Positions 24,793 through 33,206 of a stretch of 64,000 bases of DNA are shown here, in pieces. Numbering within the stretch: position 1 is the first letter of the stretch; each line of letters starts with the position of its first letter. The position numbers and the translations under genes are program-made. The notes beneath the pieces are model-generated. The model did no database searches. It was not told where the DNA came from and saw nothing but the letters and a program-made list of their open reading frames with translations. The stretch spans positions 97,997 to 161,996 of the forward strand of contig NZ_FCOQ01000038.1 of NCBI RefSeq assembly GCF_900021165.1, written 5' to 3'. Source of the DNA: Paenibacillus phocaeensis. GTDB lineage: Bacteria; Bacillota; Bacilli; Paenibacillales; Paenibacillaceae.

Positions 24793-26673
24793 TTACACCA
24801 TCACTTTGCAAATATCGTTCGTAAACTCAACCGGGTCGGTGACCGGCAGCCCTTCGATCAGCAGCGCCTGATTGTAGAGCAGGTTCGTGTACAAGGCCAA
24901 CTTCTCCTTATCGCTGTCGTAAGCCTTCTTCAGGGACTGGAATACCTCATGGTTCACATTGAGCTCCAGCACCTTGTCCGCCTTAACCGACTGGCCGTCC
25001 GCACCTGGCATCGAATTCAGCACCTTCTCCATCTCGATCGTCAGCTCGCCTTCCGTCGACAGGCAGACCGGATGGGATTTCAGGCGCTTGGACGCCTTGA
25101 CTTCCTTCACCTTGCCCGCAAGCAGGTTCTTCATCGCAGCGAACAGTTCCTTGTTCTCATCCGCATCGGCCTTCTCTTCAGAGGCCTCGGCTTCGATCCC
25201 CAGATCGCCGCTCGACACCGACTTGAATTCCTTGTCCTTGTATTTCAGGATCATTTTGATCGCGAATTCGTCAATATCGTCGGTGAAATACAGGATTTCA
25301 TACCCTTTGTCCAACACCAGCTCGGTTTGCGGCAGCTTCTCCAGCCGTTCCACCGATTCGCCGGCAGCATAGTAAATATACTTCTGATCTTCCGGCATCC
25401 GAGAGACGTATTCATCCAGCGTAACGAGCTTCTTCTCCTTGGACGAAGTGAACAGCAGCAGATCCTGCAGCACGTCCTTGTTCATGCCGTAGTCGTTGTA
25501 AACGCCGAACTTCAGTTGGCGGCCAAACGAGGCGTAGAACTTCTCGTAGTTCTCGCGGTCGTCCTTAAGCAGCGTCTGCAGCTGGCTCTTGATCTTGCTC
25601 TGGATATTCTTCGCGATCGCCTTCAATTGACGGTCATGCTGCAGCATTTCCCGCGAAATGTTGAGCGAGAGATCCTCGGAATCCACCATCCCTTTGACGA
25701 AGCTGAAATAGTCCGGCAGCAAATCGGCGCATTTGTTCATGATCAGCACGCCGTTCGAATACAGCTCCAGCCCTTTCTCATATTCCTTGGTGTAATAGTC
25801 AAACGGCGTTTTCTCGGGGATGTACAGAATCGCATTGTACACGACCGCCCCATCCGCCTTGATGTGGATATGCGAAACCGGTTTGTCGAACCCGTAGCGT
25901 TTTTCCATGTAAAAGTTTTCGTAATCCTCGTCCGTCAGCTCGGACTTGTTTTTGCGCCAGATCGGCACCATGCTGTTGATGGTTTGCTCTTCCGTATACG
26001 ACTCGTATTCCCCTTCGCTGCCTTCCTTCGGCCGGCTGCTTGTGACGTCCATCTTGATCGGATAACGAATGAAATCGGAATATTTCTTAATAATCGATTT
26101 CAACCGGTACTCCTCAAGGAATTCGTCATATTGATCGTCTTCGGTGTTCGCTTTGATCTGCAAAATAATCTCCGTGCCGACCTCCGCTTTCTCGCACGGC
26201 TCTACCGTATACCCGTCAGCGCCCTTGGACTCCCACTTGTAGGCTTCATCCGAGCCCAGCGCCCGGCTGAGGACGGTCACCTTATCCGCGACCATAAACG
26301 CAGAGTAGAAACCGACCCCAAACTGTCCGATGATGTTATGCCCATCCTTCAGCTCAGTTTCGTTCTTGAACGCAAACGAACCGCTGTTGGCGATAATGCC
26401 AAGGTTATTTTCCAGCTCATCCTTCGTCATGCCGATGCCGGTATCGGAGATCGTCAAGGTGCGGGCCTCTTTGTCCGCCTTGATCTTGATGAAATAATCA
26501 TCCTTGTTAAATACCAGCTGGTCATCGGTTAACGCCCGATAATAAATTTTATCGATGGCATCGCTGGCGTTCGAGATCAGCTCGCGCAGGAAAATTTCCC
26601 GCTGCGTATAAATCGAGTTGATCATCATTTCCAGCAATCTTTTCGATTCGGCTTTAAACTGCTTTTTCGCCAT
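24793..26673 (-). CDS. htpG: molecular chaperone HtpG (bacterial Hsp90)
   Basis: The 626-residue ATP-dependent chaperone has the GHKL ATPase N-domain (ELISNASDAIDKI, DTGIGMTKDEL, GQFGVGFYSAFMVAD), the middle domain and the C-terminal dimerisation domain. It acts as a cytosolic homodimer on late folding clients. Length is typical. The ATG at 26673 follows AAAGGAGACAGG. A consensus promoter and a perfect CIRCE operator lie upstream. HrcA control is therefore likely, unlike Bacillus subtilis htpG, which is not HrcA-regulated. Confidence 0.97.
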   Translation of the reverse strand: MAKKQFKAESKRLLEMMINSIYTQREIFLRELISNASDAIDKIYYRALTDDQLVFNKDDYFIKIKADKEARTLTISDTGIGMTKDELENNLGIIANSGSFAFKNETELKDGHNIIGQFGVGFYSAFMVADKVTVLSRALGSDEAYKWESKGADGYTVEPCEKAEVGTEIILQIKANTEDDQYDEFLEEYRLKSIIKKYSDFIRYPIKMDVTSSRPKEGSEGEYESYTEEQTINSMVPIWRKNKSELTDEDYENFYMEKRYGFDKPVSHIHIKADGAVVYNAILYIPEKTPFDYYTKEYEKGLELYSNGVLIMNKCADLLPDYFSFVKGMVDSEDLSLNISREMLQHDRQLKAIAKNIQSKIKSQLQTLLKDDRENYEKFYASFGRQLKFGVYNDYGMNKDVLQDLLLFTSSKEKKLVTLDEYVSRMPEDQKYIYYAAGESVERLEKLPQTELVLDKGYEILYFTDDIDEFAIKMILKYKDKEFKSVSSGDLGIEAEASEEKADADENKELFAAMKNLLAGKVKEVKASKRLKSHPVCLSTEGELTIEMEKVLNSMPGADGQSVKADKVLELNVNHEVFQSLKKAYDSDKEKLALYTNLLYNQALLIEGLPVTDPVEFTNDICKVMV

Positions 26674-26719
26674 GAAACCTGTCTCCTTTCACCGCTTGAA
26701 ATCCTTGTCTAACAATATA

Positions 26720-26746
26720 TTAGCACTCTGAAGGACAGAGTGCTAA
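26720..26746 (-). promoter_or_regulatory. CIRCE element (HrcA operator)
   Basis: TTAGCACTC-N9-GAGTGCTAA is a perfect copy of the CIRCE inverted repeat bound by the heat-shock repressor HrcA. It lies between the promoter and the htpG start, in the predicted 5' untranslated region. Confidence 0.95.
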
Positions 26747-26758
26747 TTCCTATTTTTT

Positions 26759-26787
26759 AGTTTATCGATCCTCCCATCGAGTGTCAA
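26759..26787 (-). promoter_or_regulatory. sigma-A promoter of htpG
   Basis: On the minus strand TTGACA is followed by 17 bases and TAAACT, with the CIRCE element starting about 13 bases downstream of the -10 box. Confidence 0.75.
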
Positions 26788-26793
26788 TACGTT

Positions 26794-27972
26794 CTATGGG
26801 GAGATCGGCGTATATCCCGTTTGCTCTACTAAATACTGACCCTGCGGGGATAAAATCCACTCGATCAACTGCTCCACGTTCGGGTTGTCGCTGCCCGCCG
26901 TCACCGCGTAAAACTCCGCCGCAAACGGGTATTCGCCGCTGGCGATCGTCGATCGTTCCGGTTTCACCCCGTCGATGTCCAGCAGGCGGATATTTCCGTT
27001 CCTGACCATCTCGGTAGCATAGAAGAGGAAGGAGTAACCCAGCGCGTTTTTGTAATTACGATAATCTGCGGTCCGCGATATAATGCCGCCCATCCCGGTA
27101 GCGACATCTTCCTTCGGGGGTTCAGCCAGCCCCAGACCGTCCATGACTCGCTCCAGCATCGTCTGACTGCCGCTGTCCTCCGGACGCTGGAACGCACGAA
27201 TGCGCTCATTGCCGCCGCCCACCTCACTCCAGCGCGTGATTTCCCCCGAGTAGATGCTGCGGATCTGCTCCGTTGTCAGCCCGGTCACCGGATTCGACGC
27301 ATTGACGAAGAAGACGAATGCCTCGCGCCCGATCGGCGTGAACTTCAGCTCCTTGCCTTGCTTGCGAGCGGCGGCCTTTTGCCCTTCTGACGGGGCAGCG
27401 ACGAAGATAATGTCCGCCTGACCTTCAATCAGGTTCTTGTAAGCCACGGGCGTCGTATTCACCATGACCTCACTTTGATAAAGGTCATATTCCTGACGCG
27501 GATATACCGCCTGCGCAAACGCGGCGTAAAGCGGATAAAGGGCCGTTGCCCCGTCAAGCCGCGGGAGCTCCTTCAGGAACGTCAATTCCGATGGTTCCGG
27601 CAGCACCGCCAGCTTGCCCGTATCTCCAAACGGCTGATACGGTTCCATATTCACCTCCTGGTCGCTTACGACGGGAATCCGGTTACGATAGGCCTCCCGA
27701 GTCTCGTAAGCCGCCGTCGTTAACCCTCCCAGAATGACGACGACAAGAAGCGTCATATACAACTTGCGCCGGTGACGTCTTGGCAAGAACAGGAACAGGG
27801 CAAGAAAGACGACCCCTGCGGCCGATACCGCCAATACCAAGGGCGCATAGAAAATCGCCCCGCCCGACAAGGAGACGATCACACCGGCAAAAAAACCAAC
27901 AACCAAAATCACTCCGGATAATAGGAGGTACAATATGATTTTCACCGCAAGCTCTCCGCCTCGTTTGCTCAT
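26794..27972 (-). CDS. membrane-anchored PstS-like substrate-binding protein
   Basis: The 392-residue protein starts with three hydrophobic helices (about 10-35, 40-63, 68-85). A phosphate-binding-protein-like domain follows from about residue 120. Its signatures are DGATALYPLYAAFAQAVY, ADIIFVAAPSE, FTPIGREAFVFFVN, YSGEITRWSEVGG and RPEDSGSQTMLERVM. PstS proteins are normally lipoproteins with a lipobox; this one has none and is held by helices. It overlaps the histidine kinase stop by ATGA, implying translational coupling. It may serve as an external ligand-binding partner of the kinase rather than of an ABC transporter, since no pst transporter genes are nearby. That partnership is inference. 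Confidence 0.8.
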   Translation of the reverse strand: MSKRGGELAVKIILYLLLSGVILVVGFFAGVIVSLSGGAIFYAPLVLAVSAAGVVFLALFLFLPRRHRRKLYMTLLVVVILGGLTTAAYETREAYRNRIPVVSDQEVNMEPYQPFGDTGKLAVLPEPSELTFLKELPRLDGATALYPLYAAFAQAVYPRQEYDLYQSEVMVNTTPVAYKNLIEGQADIIFVAAPSEGQKAAARKQGKELKFTPIGREAFVFFVNASNPVTGLTTEQIRSIYSGEITRWSEVGGGNERIRAFQRPEDSGSQTMLERVMDGLGLAEPPKEDVATGMGGIISRTADYRNYKNALGYSFLFYATEMVRNGNIRLLDIDGVKPERSTIASGEYPFAAEFYAVTAGSDNPNVEQLIEWILSPQGQYLVEQTGYTPISP

Positions 27973-29258
27973 GCTTCAATCCTCCCCCTTTCCTCTTCAT
28001 TTCGGGTATAAATCGGCAAACTGATCGTAAACCTCGTCCCTGCTCCAGGTTCACTTTGTACGTTCACTGTACCGCCGAACGAGAGGATGGCCTGATAGGA
28101 GAAGGTCATACCTAGCCCCGTTCCCGAAGATTTGGTGGAAAAATAGATCGAACCCAGCCGTTTGGCCTGCTCCTCGGTCATGCCGACCCCGTTATCCTGG
28201 ATCGTTAACGTAACCTTCCGCGCAGCCATCTGCAGTCGTAAAGTGACCTTGCCCCGGACATGCGGCACTTCAGCGCAGGCTTCCACCGCATTCTTAATGA
28301 AATTCACAAGCACCTGCTTCATTTTATCGGGATTGGCGAGTATCCATACCGGCTCCGGCGGGTGGCTGATTTCGAGCAGCACGTTATGCATGTTGGCATA
28401 CGGGCTCATGACATCTTTGGTAATCCGCAGCAGTTCCTCGAGATCGGTGGGCTCCTGCTTATCCCCGATCGGCTTGGAGATGGCCAGATACTCGGACAGA
28501 ATGTATTCCGTCCGGGCGATCTCGCTCATACAAATTTCAATGTAGCGTTCAATTCGCCCCCGATCCGCAGCCCCATCGCGAATCAGCGTAAGGAATCCCT
28601 TGACCGCGGTCAACGGATTCCGCACCTCATGAACCAGCGAAGCCGCAACATGACTGATCGCCCGCACCCGCTCGTTTTGACCATAACTGATGAACAGCTC
28701 CTTATCCGTGACCGCCTTTCGAAACAAAGTAATCAGCAACCAGCAGCCAACCAGATTTTGCATCGGAATAACCACCAGATGAAAGCTTAAATTACGGATG
28801 ACCGATTCCGGATTTTCCAGATACACGATGAGAAGCGGCGTCACAGAGAAAAACACCCCCGCCAGCAATAAAAGCAGCGACTTCCGTTCAGACTTCCGGT
28901 AGATCCGGTACAGCAAATACGAACCCGGAAACGTCACCAGCATGATCATCATTGCACTGAACGTCCCGTCGCCCCCAATATATAAACGGTATAAAAGAAA
29001 TTCCGCCAAGAGGGCGAACGCGGTCTGCAACCCGCCAAAAATCATGCCGAAAAACATGATGGTATACCTAATATCATAAAAATAGCCATCAACCACACTG
29101 GTCCCAAAAGTCATCGATAGAAACAAGCAAAGCATACTGGTAAATACAATAAATTTCTGCGTGTAGTTCCGGGATTGATCGCGGTAGTATACGCTAAACA
29201 TGACGAACGGCATATGGGCAAAAAACAGCTGAAGAATAATATCCTTAAGAATGGTCAT
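27969..29258 (-). CDS. membrane sensor histidine kinase (KinB-like)
   Basis: The 429-residue protein has five or six transmembrane helices in its first 185 residues, with almost no extracytoplasmic loop, as in 5TM-LYT/KinB-type sensors. A HisKA domain follows (phospho-acceptor His in AASLVHEVRNPLTAVKGF, about residue 210), then an ATPase domain with the N box (NFIKNAVEAC), DNGVGM and GTGLGMTFS. No response regulator gene is adjacent, which is common for sporulation kinases feeding Spo0F or Spo0A. The overlapping PstS-like gene is a candidate sensor partner. The start follows AAGGGTGAG. Confidence 0.88.
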   Translation of the reverse strand: MTILKDIILQLFFAHMPFVMFSVYYRDQSRNYTQKFIVFTSMLCLFLSMTFGTSVVDGYFYDIRYTIMFFGMIFGGLQTAFALLAEFLLYRLYIGGDGTFSAMMIMLVTFPGSYLLYRIYRKSERKSLLLLLAGVFFSVTPLLIVYLENPESVIRNLSFHLVVIPMQNLVGCWLLITLFRKAVTDKELFISYGQNERVRAISHVAASLVHEVRNPLTAVKGFLTLIRDGAADRGRIERYIEICMSEIARTEYILSEYLAISKPIGDKQEPTDLEELLRITKDVMSPYANMHNVLLEISHPPEPVWILANPDKMKQVLVNFIKNAVEACAEVPHVRGKVTLRLQMAARKVTLTIQDNGVGMTEEQAKRLGSIYFSTKSSGTGLGMTFSYQAILSFGGTVNVQSEPGAGTRFTISLPIYTRNEEERGRIEA

Positions 29259-29459
29259 GTGCGCTCACCCTTCATCGGCTGATTGGGTTACACCCTGTTA
29301 TGTATTATCCTTTAATTCCATATTTCACCCTCTAAACCCTTTTTCTCCGGCAATAAAACGTGGAATGCGGAGCGTCTTTGGCATGCCTGCTTGTTCCGGC
29401 GCATAGGCTGTAGAAGCAGGACTAGCCTGCCAATCTATCTTCTTTGAAGGATGATTCTT

Positions 29460-30116
29460 GTGTCGTTGAAACGCTCCCCGCACCGGGCTTATTTTCTGCG
29501 CCGTTTGTGGCAAAAGAGCTCCCATATCTTCGCCGGCTCCCTGATCCAGGGGTTTGCCATGGGCGTATTTCTATTTCCCCATTCGATTCCTTCCGGCGGC
29601 GGTGCAGGCATCGCCGTGCTGCTGAACTACTGGTTCGGGCTGCCCATGAGCTTCGGGTTATGGCTGACCAACATTTCTTTTCTCCTGTTTGCTGTCCACT
29701 ATCTGGGGCGGATCAGCGCGATCGGTACAATTATGGTGATTACGGTAACCTCCGTTTCCGTCAACTATTTCGAAGTGTACATTCATACCCCCTTTGCCAG
29801 CGTATGGGTCAACCTGCTCGCCGGCTCCCTGTTTCTCGGCATCGGAATATCAATCCTGTTTAGGGAACGGGTGACAAACGGCGGAATCGGCTTCGTGGCG
29901 CTCGCCATCGCCAAGCGGAAGCACTTTAACCCCGGCTCTGCGTTGTTTTGGATGAACGGCGGAATCTTCCTCCTTACAGCGATTGTTATCGACTGGAAAA
30001 TCATCATCCAAGCCCTGCTCTGCCAATGGCTGTCCACCCGGATCGTCAAGTGGCTGCATACCCCTTCGGTTCTTGGGAAACGCCCGTTGTACCTTCTGGC
30101 CTGGCGGAAGAAATAA
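29460..30116 (+). CDS. YitT family membrane protein
   Basis: About 218 residues with five or six hydrophobic helices; the N-terminal signature FLFPHSIPSGGGAGIAVLLNYWFGLP and the block TNGGIGFVALAIAK belong to the YitT/UPF0750 family of uncharacterised membrane proteins. A GTG at 29460 is preferred, with GAAGG nine bases upstream; the in-frame ATG at 29451 directly abuts that GAAGG and is the less likely start. The C-terminal DUF2179 domain of full-length relatives is missing or reduced. The function is unknown. Confidence 0.72.
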   Translation: MSLKRSPHRAYFLRRLWQKSSHIFAGSLIQGFAMGVFLFPHSIPSGGGAGIAVLLNYWFGLPMSFGLWLTNISFLLFAVHYLGRISAIGTIMVITVTSVSVNYFEVYIHTPFASVWVNLLAGSLFLGIGISILFRERVTNGGIGFVALAIAKRKHFNPGSALFWMNGGIFLLTAIVIDWKIIIQALLCQWLSTRIVKWLHTPSVLGKRPLYLLAWRKK

Positions 30117-30152
30117 GCTAGCTCTCGGCCCCTTCCCCGCCCGCCTTTGCAC

Positions 30153-30197
30153 GATTATCCCCTTCGCTCAGGGGCCCCTCATAGGTGTGGGATAATC
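30153..30197. repeat. inverted repeat GATTATCCC / GGGATAATC
   Basis: Nine-base perfect arms flank a loop that itself contains AGGGGCCCCT. No T run follows on either strand, so it is not a clear terminator. It lies just before the SOS-type promoter. Confidence 0.5.
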
Positions 30198-30216
30198 AAA
30201 AAATTCAATAAATGAC

Positions 30217-30270
30217 TTGAAAAGAGAACGTTTGTTTGGTATAATTTAGCAAGAGTCGAACATATGTTCG
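30217..30270 (+). promoter_or_regulatory. strong promoter with two LexA-type SOS boxes
   Basis: TTGAAA (30217-30222), 17 bases, TATAAT (30240-30245) is a near-consensus sigma-A promoter. Between the two hexamers GAAC-gttt-GTTT (30226-30237) fits the Bacillus LexA core GAAC-N4-GTTY. Just downstream CGAACATATGTTCG (30257-30270) is a perfect palindromic SOS box. LexA on either site would block transcription of the following gene. Confidence 0.85.
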
Positions 30271-30294
30271 AGATCTTTTCGGGAGGGAAGAACT

Positions 30295-31197
30295 ATGGCG
30301 GCAGTTACGGAATCGATTCTTCAACCATTCGGCGGACGTTATTCTAGCGAGGAGGAATGCATGGAGGCGTTGATTGCGATGAAGTGGCCAAACGGCTTTG
30401 TCTGCCCGCGTTGCGCTTATACGCGTTGCAGCCGTGTGACTTCCCGGCGACTCCCCTTGTTCGAGTGCGGTAAATGCTCACATCAAACTTCGGCTTTGGT
30501 CGGCACAATTTTTGAAGGAACGCATCTGCCTCTATTGAAGTGGTTTCAGGCGCTGGAGCTGTTCCTACTTCCTGATGGCATCTCGGCGACGCGGCTGTGC
30601 CAGGTGATCCGGGTCACCTACAAGACCGCATGGCTGGTGCTGCACAAAATTCGCCATGCCATTGGGGAAACGGATGCACGGGAGCTGTTAATCGGAGAGG
30701 TGAAGGTGAACAGCGATCAGTATAGGTTCGATCCGTCCAGGGGATATTTTTCGGATCCCTATGCCTTAACGGTTGTGGCGGGATGCGCGGTAACGGAAAC
30801 GGGCGAGCCGGAGCAGGTCAAAATTCGTTTGGTGCCGCAGGATAGAGGGGACAGAAGAAGGGCGAGCCGCCGCGACCTTGCCGAGTTCGTCACCAATCAT
30901 GTGGAGGTGTGCACATCTGAAGTGCAATTGTTTCCTCTGGCCTATCGGCTGTATTTGCCTTTGCGGAAAGTGGTGAGAGAGGCACGGAAATCACTGACGA
31001 GTACCTATGTAGCCTTGGGACAGAAGTATCTTCAGGCGTACCTGAACGAGTACACCGTGCGCCGGCGTCTGCACCTGTCTGGGGCGCAAGAGACGATGCA
31101 CCGGAAATTGCTGCACATGTGTGTGGCGACTCCGACGATCCCTTACCCCCACCTGGTCGCATGCCAACCGAATAACCCCTTTTCGCTTGCAGCCTAA
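30295..31197 (+). CDS. IS1595-like transposase homolog, apparently degenerate, SOS-controlled
   Basis: The 300-residue protein has the zinc-ribbon N-terminus of IS1595 transposases (CPRCAYTRCSRVTSRRLPLFECGKC, about 40-65) and the following PLLKWFQALELF helix. A C-terminal stretch (YVALGQKYLQAYLNEYTVRRRL) resembles the end of the IS1595 DDE domain. The acidic positions expected of the DDE triad are not recognisable: the usual GExxxDET site reads IGEVKVNSDQYRF, and the later Asp-Gly and Asn/Glu motifs are absent. No terminal inverted repeats were found around it. It has a good ribosome site (GGGAGGGAAG) and a dedicated LexA-type promoter. It therefore looks like a resident gene derived from a transposase rather than a mobile copy. 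Confidence 0.72.
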   Translation: MAAVTESILQPFGGRYSSEEECMEALIAMKWPNGFVCPRCAYTRCSRVTSRRLPLFECGKCSHQTSALVGTIFEGTHLPLLKWFQALELFLLPDGISATRLCQVIRVTYKTAWLVLHKIRHAIGETDARELLIGEVKVNSDQYRFDPSRGYFSDPYALTVVAGCAVTETGEPEQVKIRLVPQDRGDRRRASRRDLAEFVTNHVEVCTSEVQLFPLAYRLYLPLRKVVREARKSLTSTYVALGQKYLQAYLNEYTVRRRLHLSGAQETMHRKLLHMCVATPTIPYPHLVACQPNNPFSLAA

Positions 31198-31324
31198 GAG
31201 TAAGGATTCGTGTTCGCAGGGGGGAAGTTTGCTGACCAACATAATTACTCCATAACCAATCTAACAATCGAGATCTATCATCCAGTTGCTTCGTTCTCCT
31301 ACGAGTTTGGCTCTTGCTCTTAAC

Positions 31325-31561
31325 CTAACCTGATCCATCGGGATAATCACGCAAAGCCGCCGGATGGTATGCAAAGATGCCGGATGGCACGGTATTGACC
31401 TGCTTTGCAGGATGCGAGGAACATCCGCCCTTTCCAGCAAAGGTTTGCCCCAGGCGTCGTTCGGATGCTCCGCGACTTTGACGAATCCCGTATCCCGCCT
31501 TGGTATACATGCCGATAGCTTGCTGCTGATCTTCCGTGGTTTCCAGGAACACCCCCAAGGA
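31325..31561 (-). pseudogene. remnant of a GNAT acetyltransferase
   Basis: The minus-strand frame starts inside a recognisable GNAT C-terminal motif (LGVFLETTEDQQQAIGMYTKAGYG, the late beta-strand and helix of the acetyl-CoA fold). It then drifts into sequence unlike the family until a stop. The N-terminal 100 or so residues, including the acetyl-CoA loop, are missing. It lies directly after the CMD gene, so a deletion probably removed the front of the gene. Confidence 0.6.
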
Positions 31562-31579
31562 TGGATGGTCTCTCGATCG

Positions 31580-31912
31580 TTAACGGGAATCTTCCGCCGC
31601 TGTTTCCTCTTCATCAAACGCGCTCAGAGCGATGGGCAGAGCCTGCAGCACAGCCATTCCGGCCGCCGGAAGAGCCAGTAAAATACTGCCGATCACTTCT
31701 TCCCTCGACGCGCCGGATTGCTTGGCCTGAAGCACGTGGAACGGGATGCCGCTATGCAGCCGAGCCGTCGCTAATACGGACAAATAGGCGAGCGCTTGGG
31801 TTTTGGCATCCAGCGGGTTCGCCGCCCCCATCGCTACCGCCATATTCTGCCACTCGGCGTACTGCTCGGGCGCTTCTTGGGCAAACGTCATGTACGAATC
31901 ACTTACTTGCAC
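31580..31912 (-). CDS. carboxymuconolactone decarboxylase family protein
   Basis: The 110-residue all-helical protein fits the CMD/AhpD-like fold (LDAKTQALAYLSVLATARLHSGIPFHVLQAKQSGASREEVIGSILLALPAAGMAVL). The redox CxxC motif of AhpD-type members is absent, as the protein has no cysteine, so peroxidase-type chemistry is unlikely. The start is GTG at 31912 with GGAGGAG upstream. It is the last gene of a likely four-gene operon led by a TetR regulator. Confidence 0.8.
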   Translation of the reverse strand: MQVSDSYMTFAQEAPEQYAEWQNMAVAMGAANPLDAKTQALAYLSVLATARLHSGIPFHVLQAKQSGASREEVIGSILLALPAAGMAVLQALPIALSAFDEEETAAEDSR

Positions 31913-31924
31913 CGTATACTCCTC

Positions 31925-32179
31925 CTATTTTAACGATTCAAAAAAGCCTTTAAGCTCCCGTTTAGTCTCATCGGATAACTGATTTTTGCGGACGCCGCGA
32001 ACGGCCCCCTCCAAATCATAGAGCATATGCAAGCAAACCCCGGGATCCAGCAGCTTCAATCTCATAAAAGCTTCGCGGCTGCCCATTTCCGCCAATTGCT
32101 CCGGCGTTTCCACGCCGACTTGCCTCAGCTTGCGCGCGGCGACCGTACCGATGTTAGGGAGCTTGTCCAGTTCGTCCAT
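31925..32179 (-). CDS. small helix-hairpin-helix protein (TfoX C-terminal-like)
   Basis: The 84-residue protein matches the TfoX/Sxy C-terminal-type domain: DKLPNIGTVAARKLRQVGVETPEQLAEMGSREAF, then CLHMLYDLEGAVRG. The first part is a helix-hairpin-helix of the kind that contacts DNA or mediates protein contacts. It stands alone without the TfoX N-terminal domain. Its ribosome site lies at the end of the zinc-ribbon gene, 9 bases away, so it is co-transcribed. Confidence 0.75.
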   Translation of the reverse strand: MDELDKLPNIGTVAARKLRQVGVETPEQLAEMGSREAFMRLKLLDPGVCLHMLYDLEGAVRGVRKNQLSDETKRELKGFFESLK

Positions 32180-32188
32180 CGCGCTCCC

Positions 32189-32440
32189 CTATCCTTCCCG
32201 CAGTTGATCGCGCCAGGCCGGAAGCCGCGACATCATGCTGCGGGCGGCGGACTTGGCCGCGCTCCCGTCAAGGCCTTGCGTCCGGACAATAAAAGCGGTC
32301 ATGGAGTCCAGCTTCTCCTCAAGCGACTGCATCGAGCCGTCCGGCCGAGAGCAATGCACGCAATAATCTTTGCTCGTGTCGCCCATGGCGTATTCACCCG
32401 GCTCCTGCAGCGGCATGCCGCAGGCAATGCAAGTTTTCAT
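32189..32440 (-). CDS. small zinc-ribbon protein
   Basis: The 83-residue protein has CIACGMPL and YCVHC, a typical two-knuckle zinc ribbon of the AcGMPM-type small proteins, and a helical C-terminal half. The ATG at 32440 is chosen because AAGGAG lies eight bases upstream; the TTG two codons before is too close. No defined function is known to me. It lies between the TetR gene and the helix-hairpin-helix gene. Confidence 0.75.
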   Translation of the reverse strand: MKTCIACGMPLQEPGEYAMGDTSKDYCVHCSRPDGSMQSLEEKLDSMTAFIVRTQGLDGSAAKSAARSMMSRLPAWRDQLREG

Positions 32441-32468
32441 GTTCAACGCTCCTTCGTCATCATGGATT

Positions 32469-33134
32469 TTACTTTGCGAGCAAGCTTAAATAATGCTCCA
32501 GCAGTTCCTCCCCGCAACGCTCCAGTACGGAGCCCTCCGGGGCAAAAAGATCATCGTTGGCCAGGTAATAATGAAGCAATCCGACCCAGGTGTTGAACAG
32601 CAAATGCAGCGGCACCGGCCGGATCGTGCCGGCCTCCATCTCCCGTACGGCAGCCTCGCAAAGATGATGGGAGACGACCGATTGAATCGCGGTCAAGACA
32701 TACCGCGCACCGTCCGGCAGCAGCCGGCTTTCCTTGACCAGCCGGGCGTAGAAGGGCTCCGCTTCTCGAAGCCCGGCCAAATGGGCTTGCAGCACTTCGC
32801 GCAAGCTGCCCCCTCGGTAAGCAAGCTCATGCAGCCTGACGGTCACCCGTGCGCCAAACTCCCCGATGACCGCGTCCAACAGCGCCTCCTGTGTGGCGAA
32901 GTGGGCAAACACGGTCCCGTGCGATACGCCCGCCTCCCGGGCGACATCCGCAGTCCGGGTCGCCAGCAGCCCGTTCCGGGCATACAGCGACAGCGCCGTT
33001 TCAATCAGCCGCAACCGCGTTTGCTCTTTTTGCTGCTGCCGTTGCGTCCTGGCCGGCTGCCCGTTGTCCTCGCGTATCAAGGCGGCGCCTTCACCGGGCT
33101 CGGTCCTTTTCTTTGAATCGGTTAGTTTGTTCAT
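32469..33134 (-). CDS. TetR/AcrR family regulator
   Basis: The 221-residue protein has an N-terminal extension of about 35 charged residues, then the TetR helix-turn-helix (about 40-85, TRTADVAREAGVSHGTVFAHFATQEALLDAV) and a helical ligand domain. It is the first gene of an operon with the zinc-ribbon, helix-hairpin-helix and CMD genes, and probably controls itself and them through the palindrome at 33207-33239. AAAGGGAG precedes the start. Confidence 0.85.
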   Translation of the reverse strand: MNKLTDSKKRTEPGEGAALIREDNGQPARTQRQQQKEQTRLRLIETALSLYARNGLLATRTADVAREAGVSHGTVFAHFATQEALLDAVIGEFGARVTVRLHELAYRGGSLREVLQAHLAGLREAEPFYARLVKESRLLPDGARYVLTAIQSVVSHHLCEAAVREMEAGTIRPVPLHLLFNTWVGLLHYYLANDDLFAPEGSVLERCGEELLEHYLSLLAK

Positions 33135-33206
33135 TCGCCGCCTTCTCCCTTTCCCTCGTCTCGCAACCCGACTTCATTCTCCGGATTGCAAAACTAATTT
33201 CATTCC

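Noticed and set aside
24949..26532. 527-residue ORF antisense to htpG
   Set aside because: Shadow frame; htpG is unambiguous.
29325..29525. 66-residue minus-strand ORF between the kinase and YitT genes
   Set aside because: No ribosome site or family and it overlaps the YitT start; the region is more likely a divergent promoter region.
30120..31260. Complete active insertion sequence
   Set aside because: No terminal inverted repeats or target duplication could be found and the DDE residues are not recognisable.
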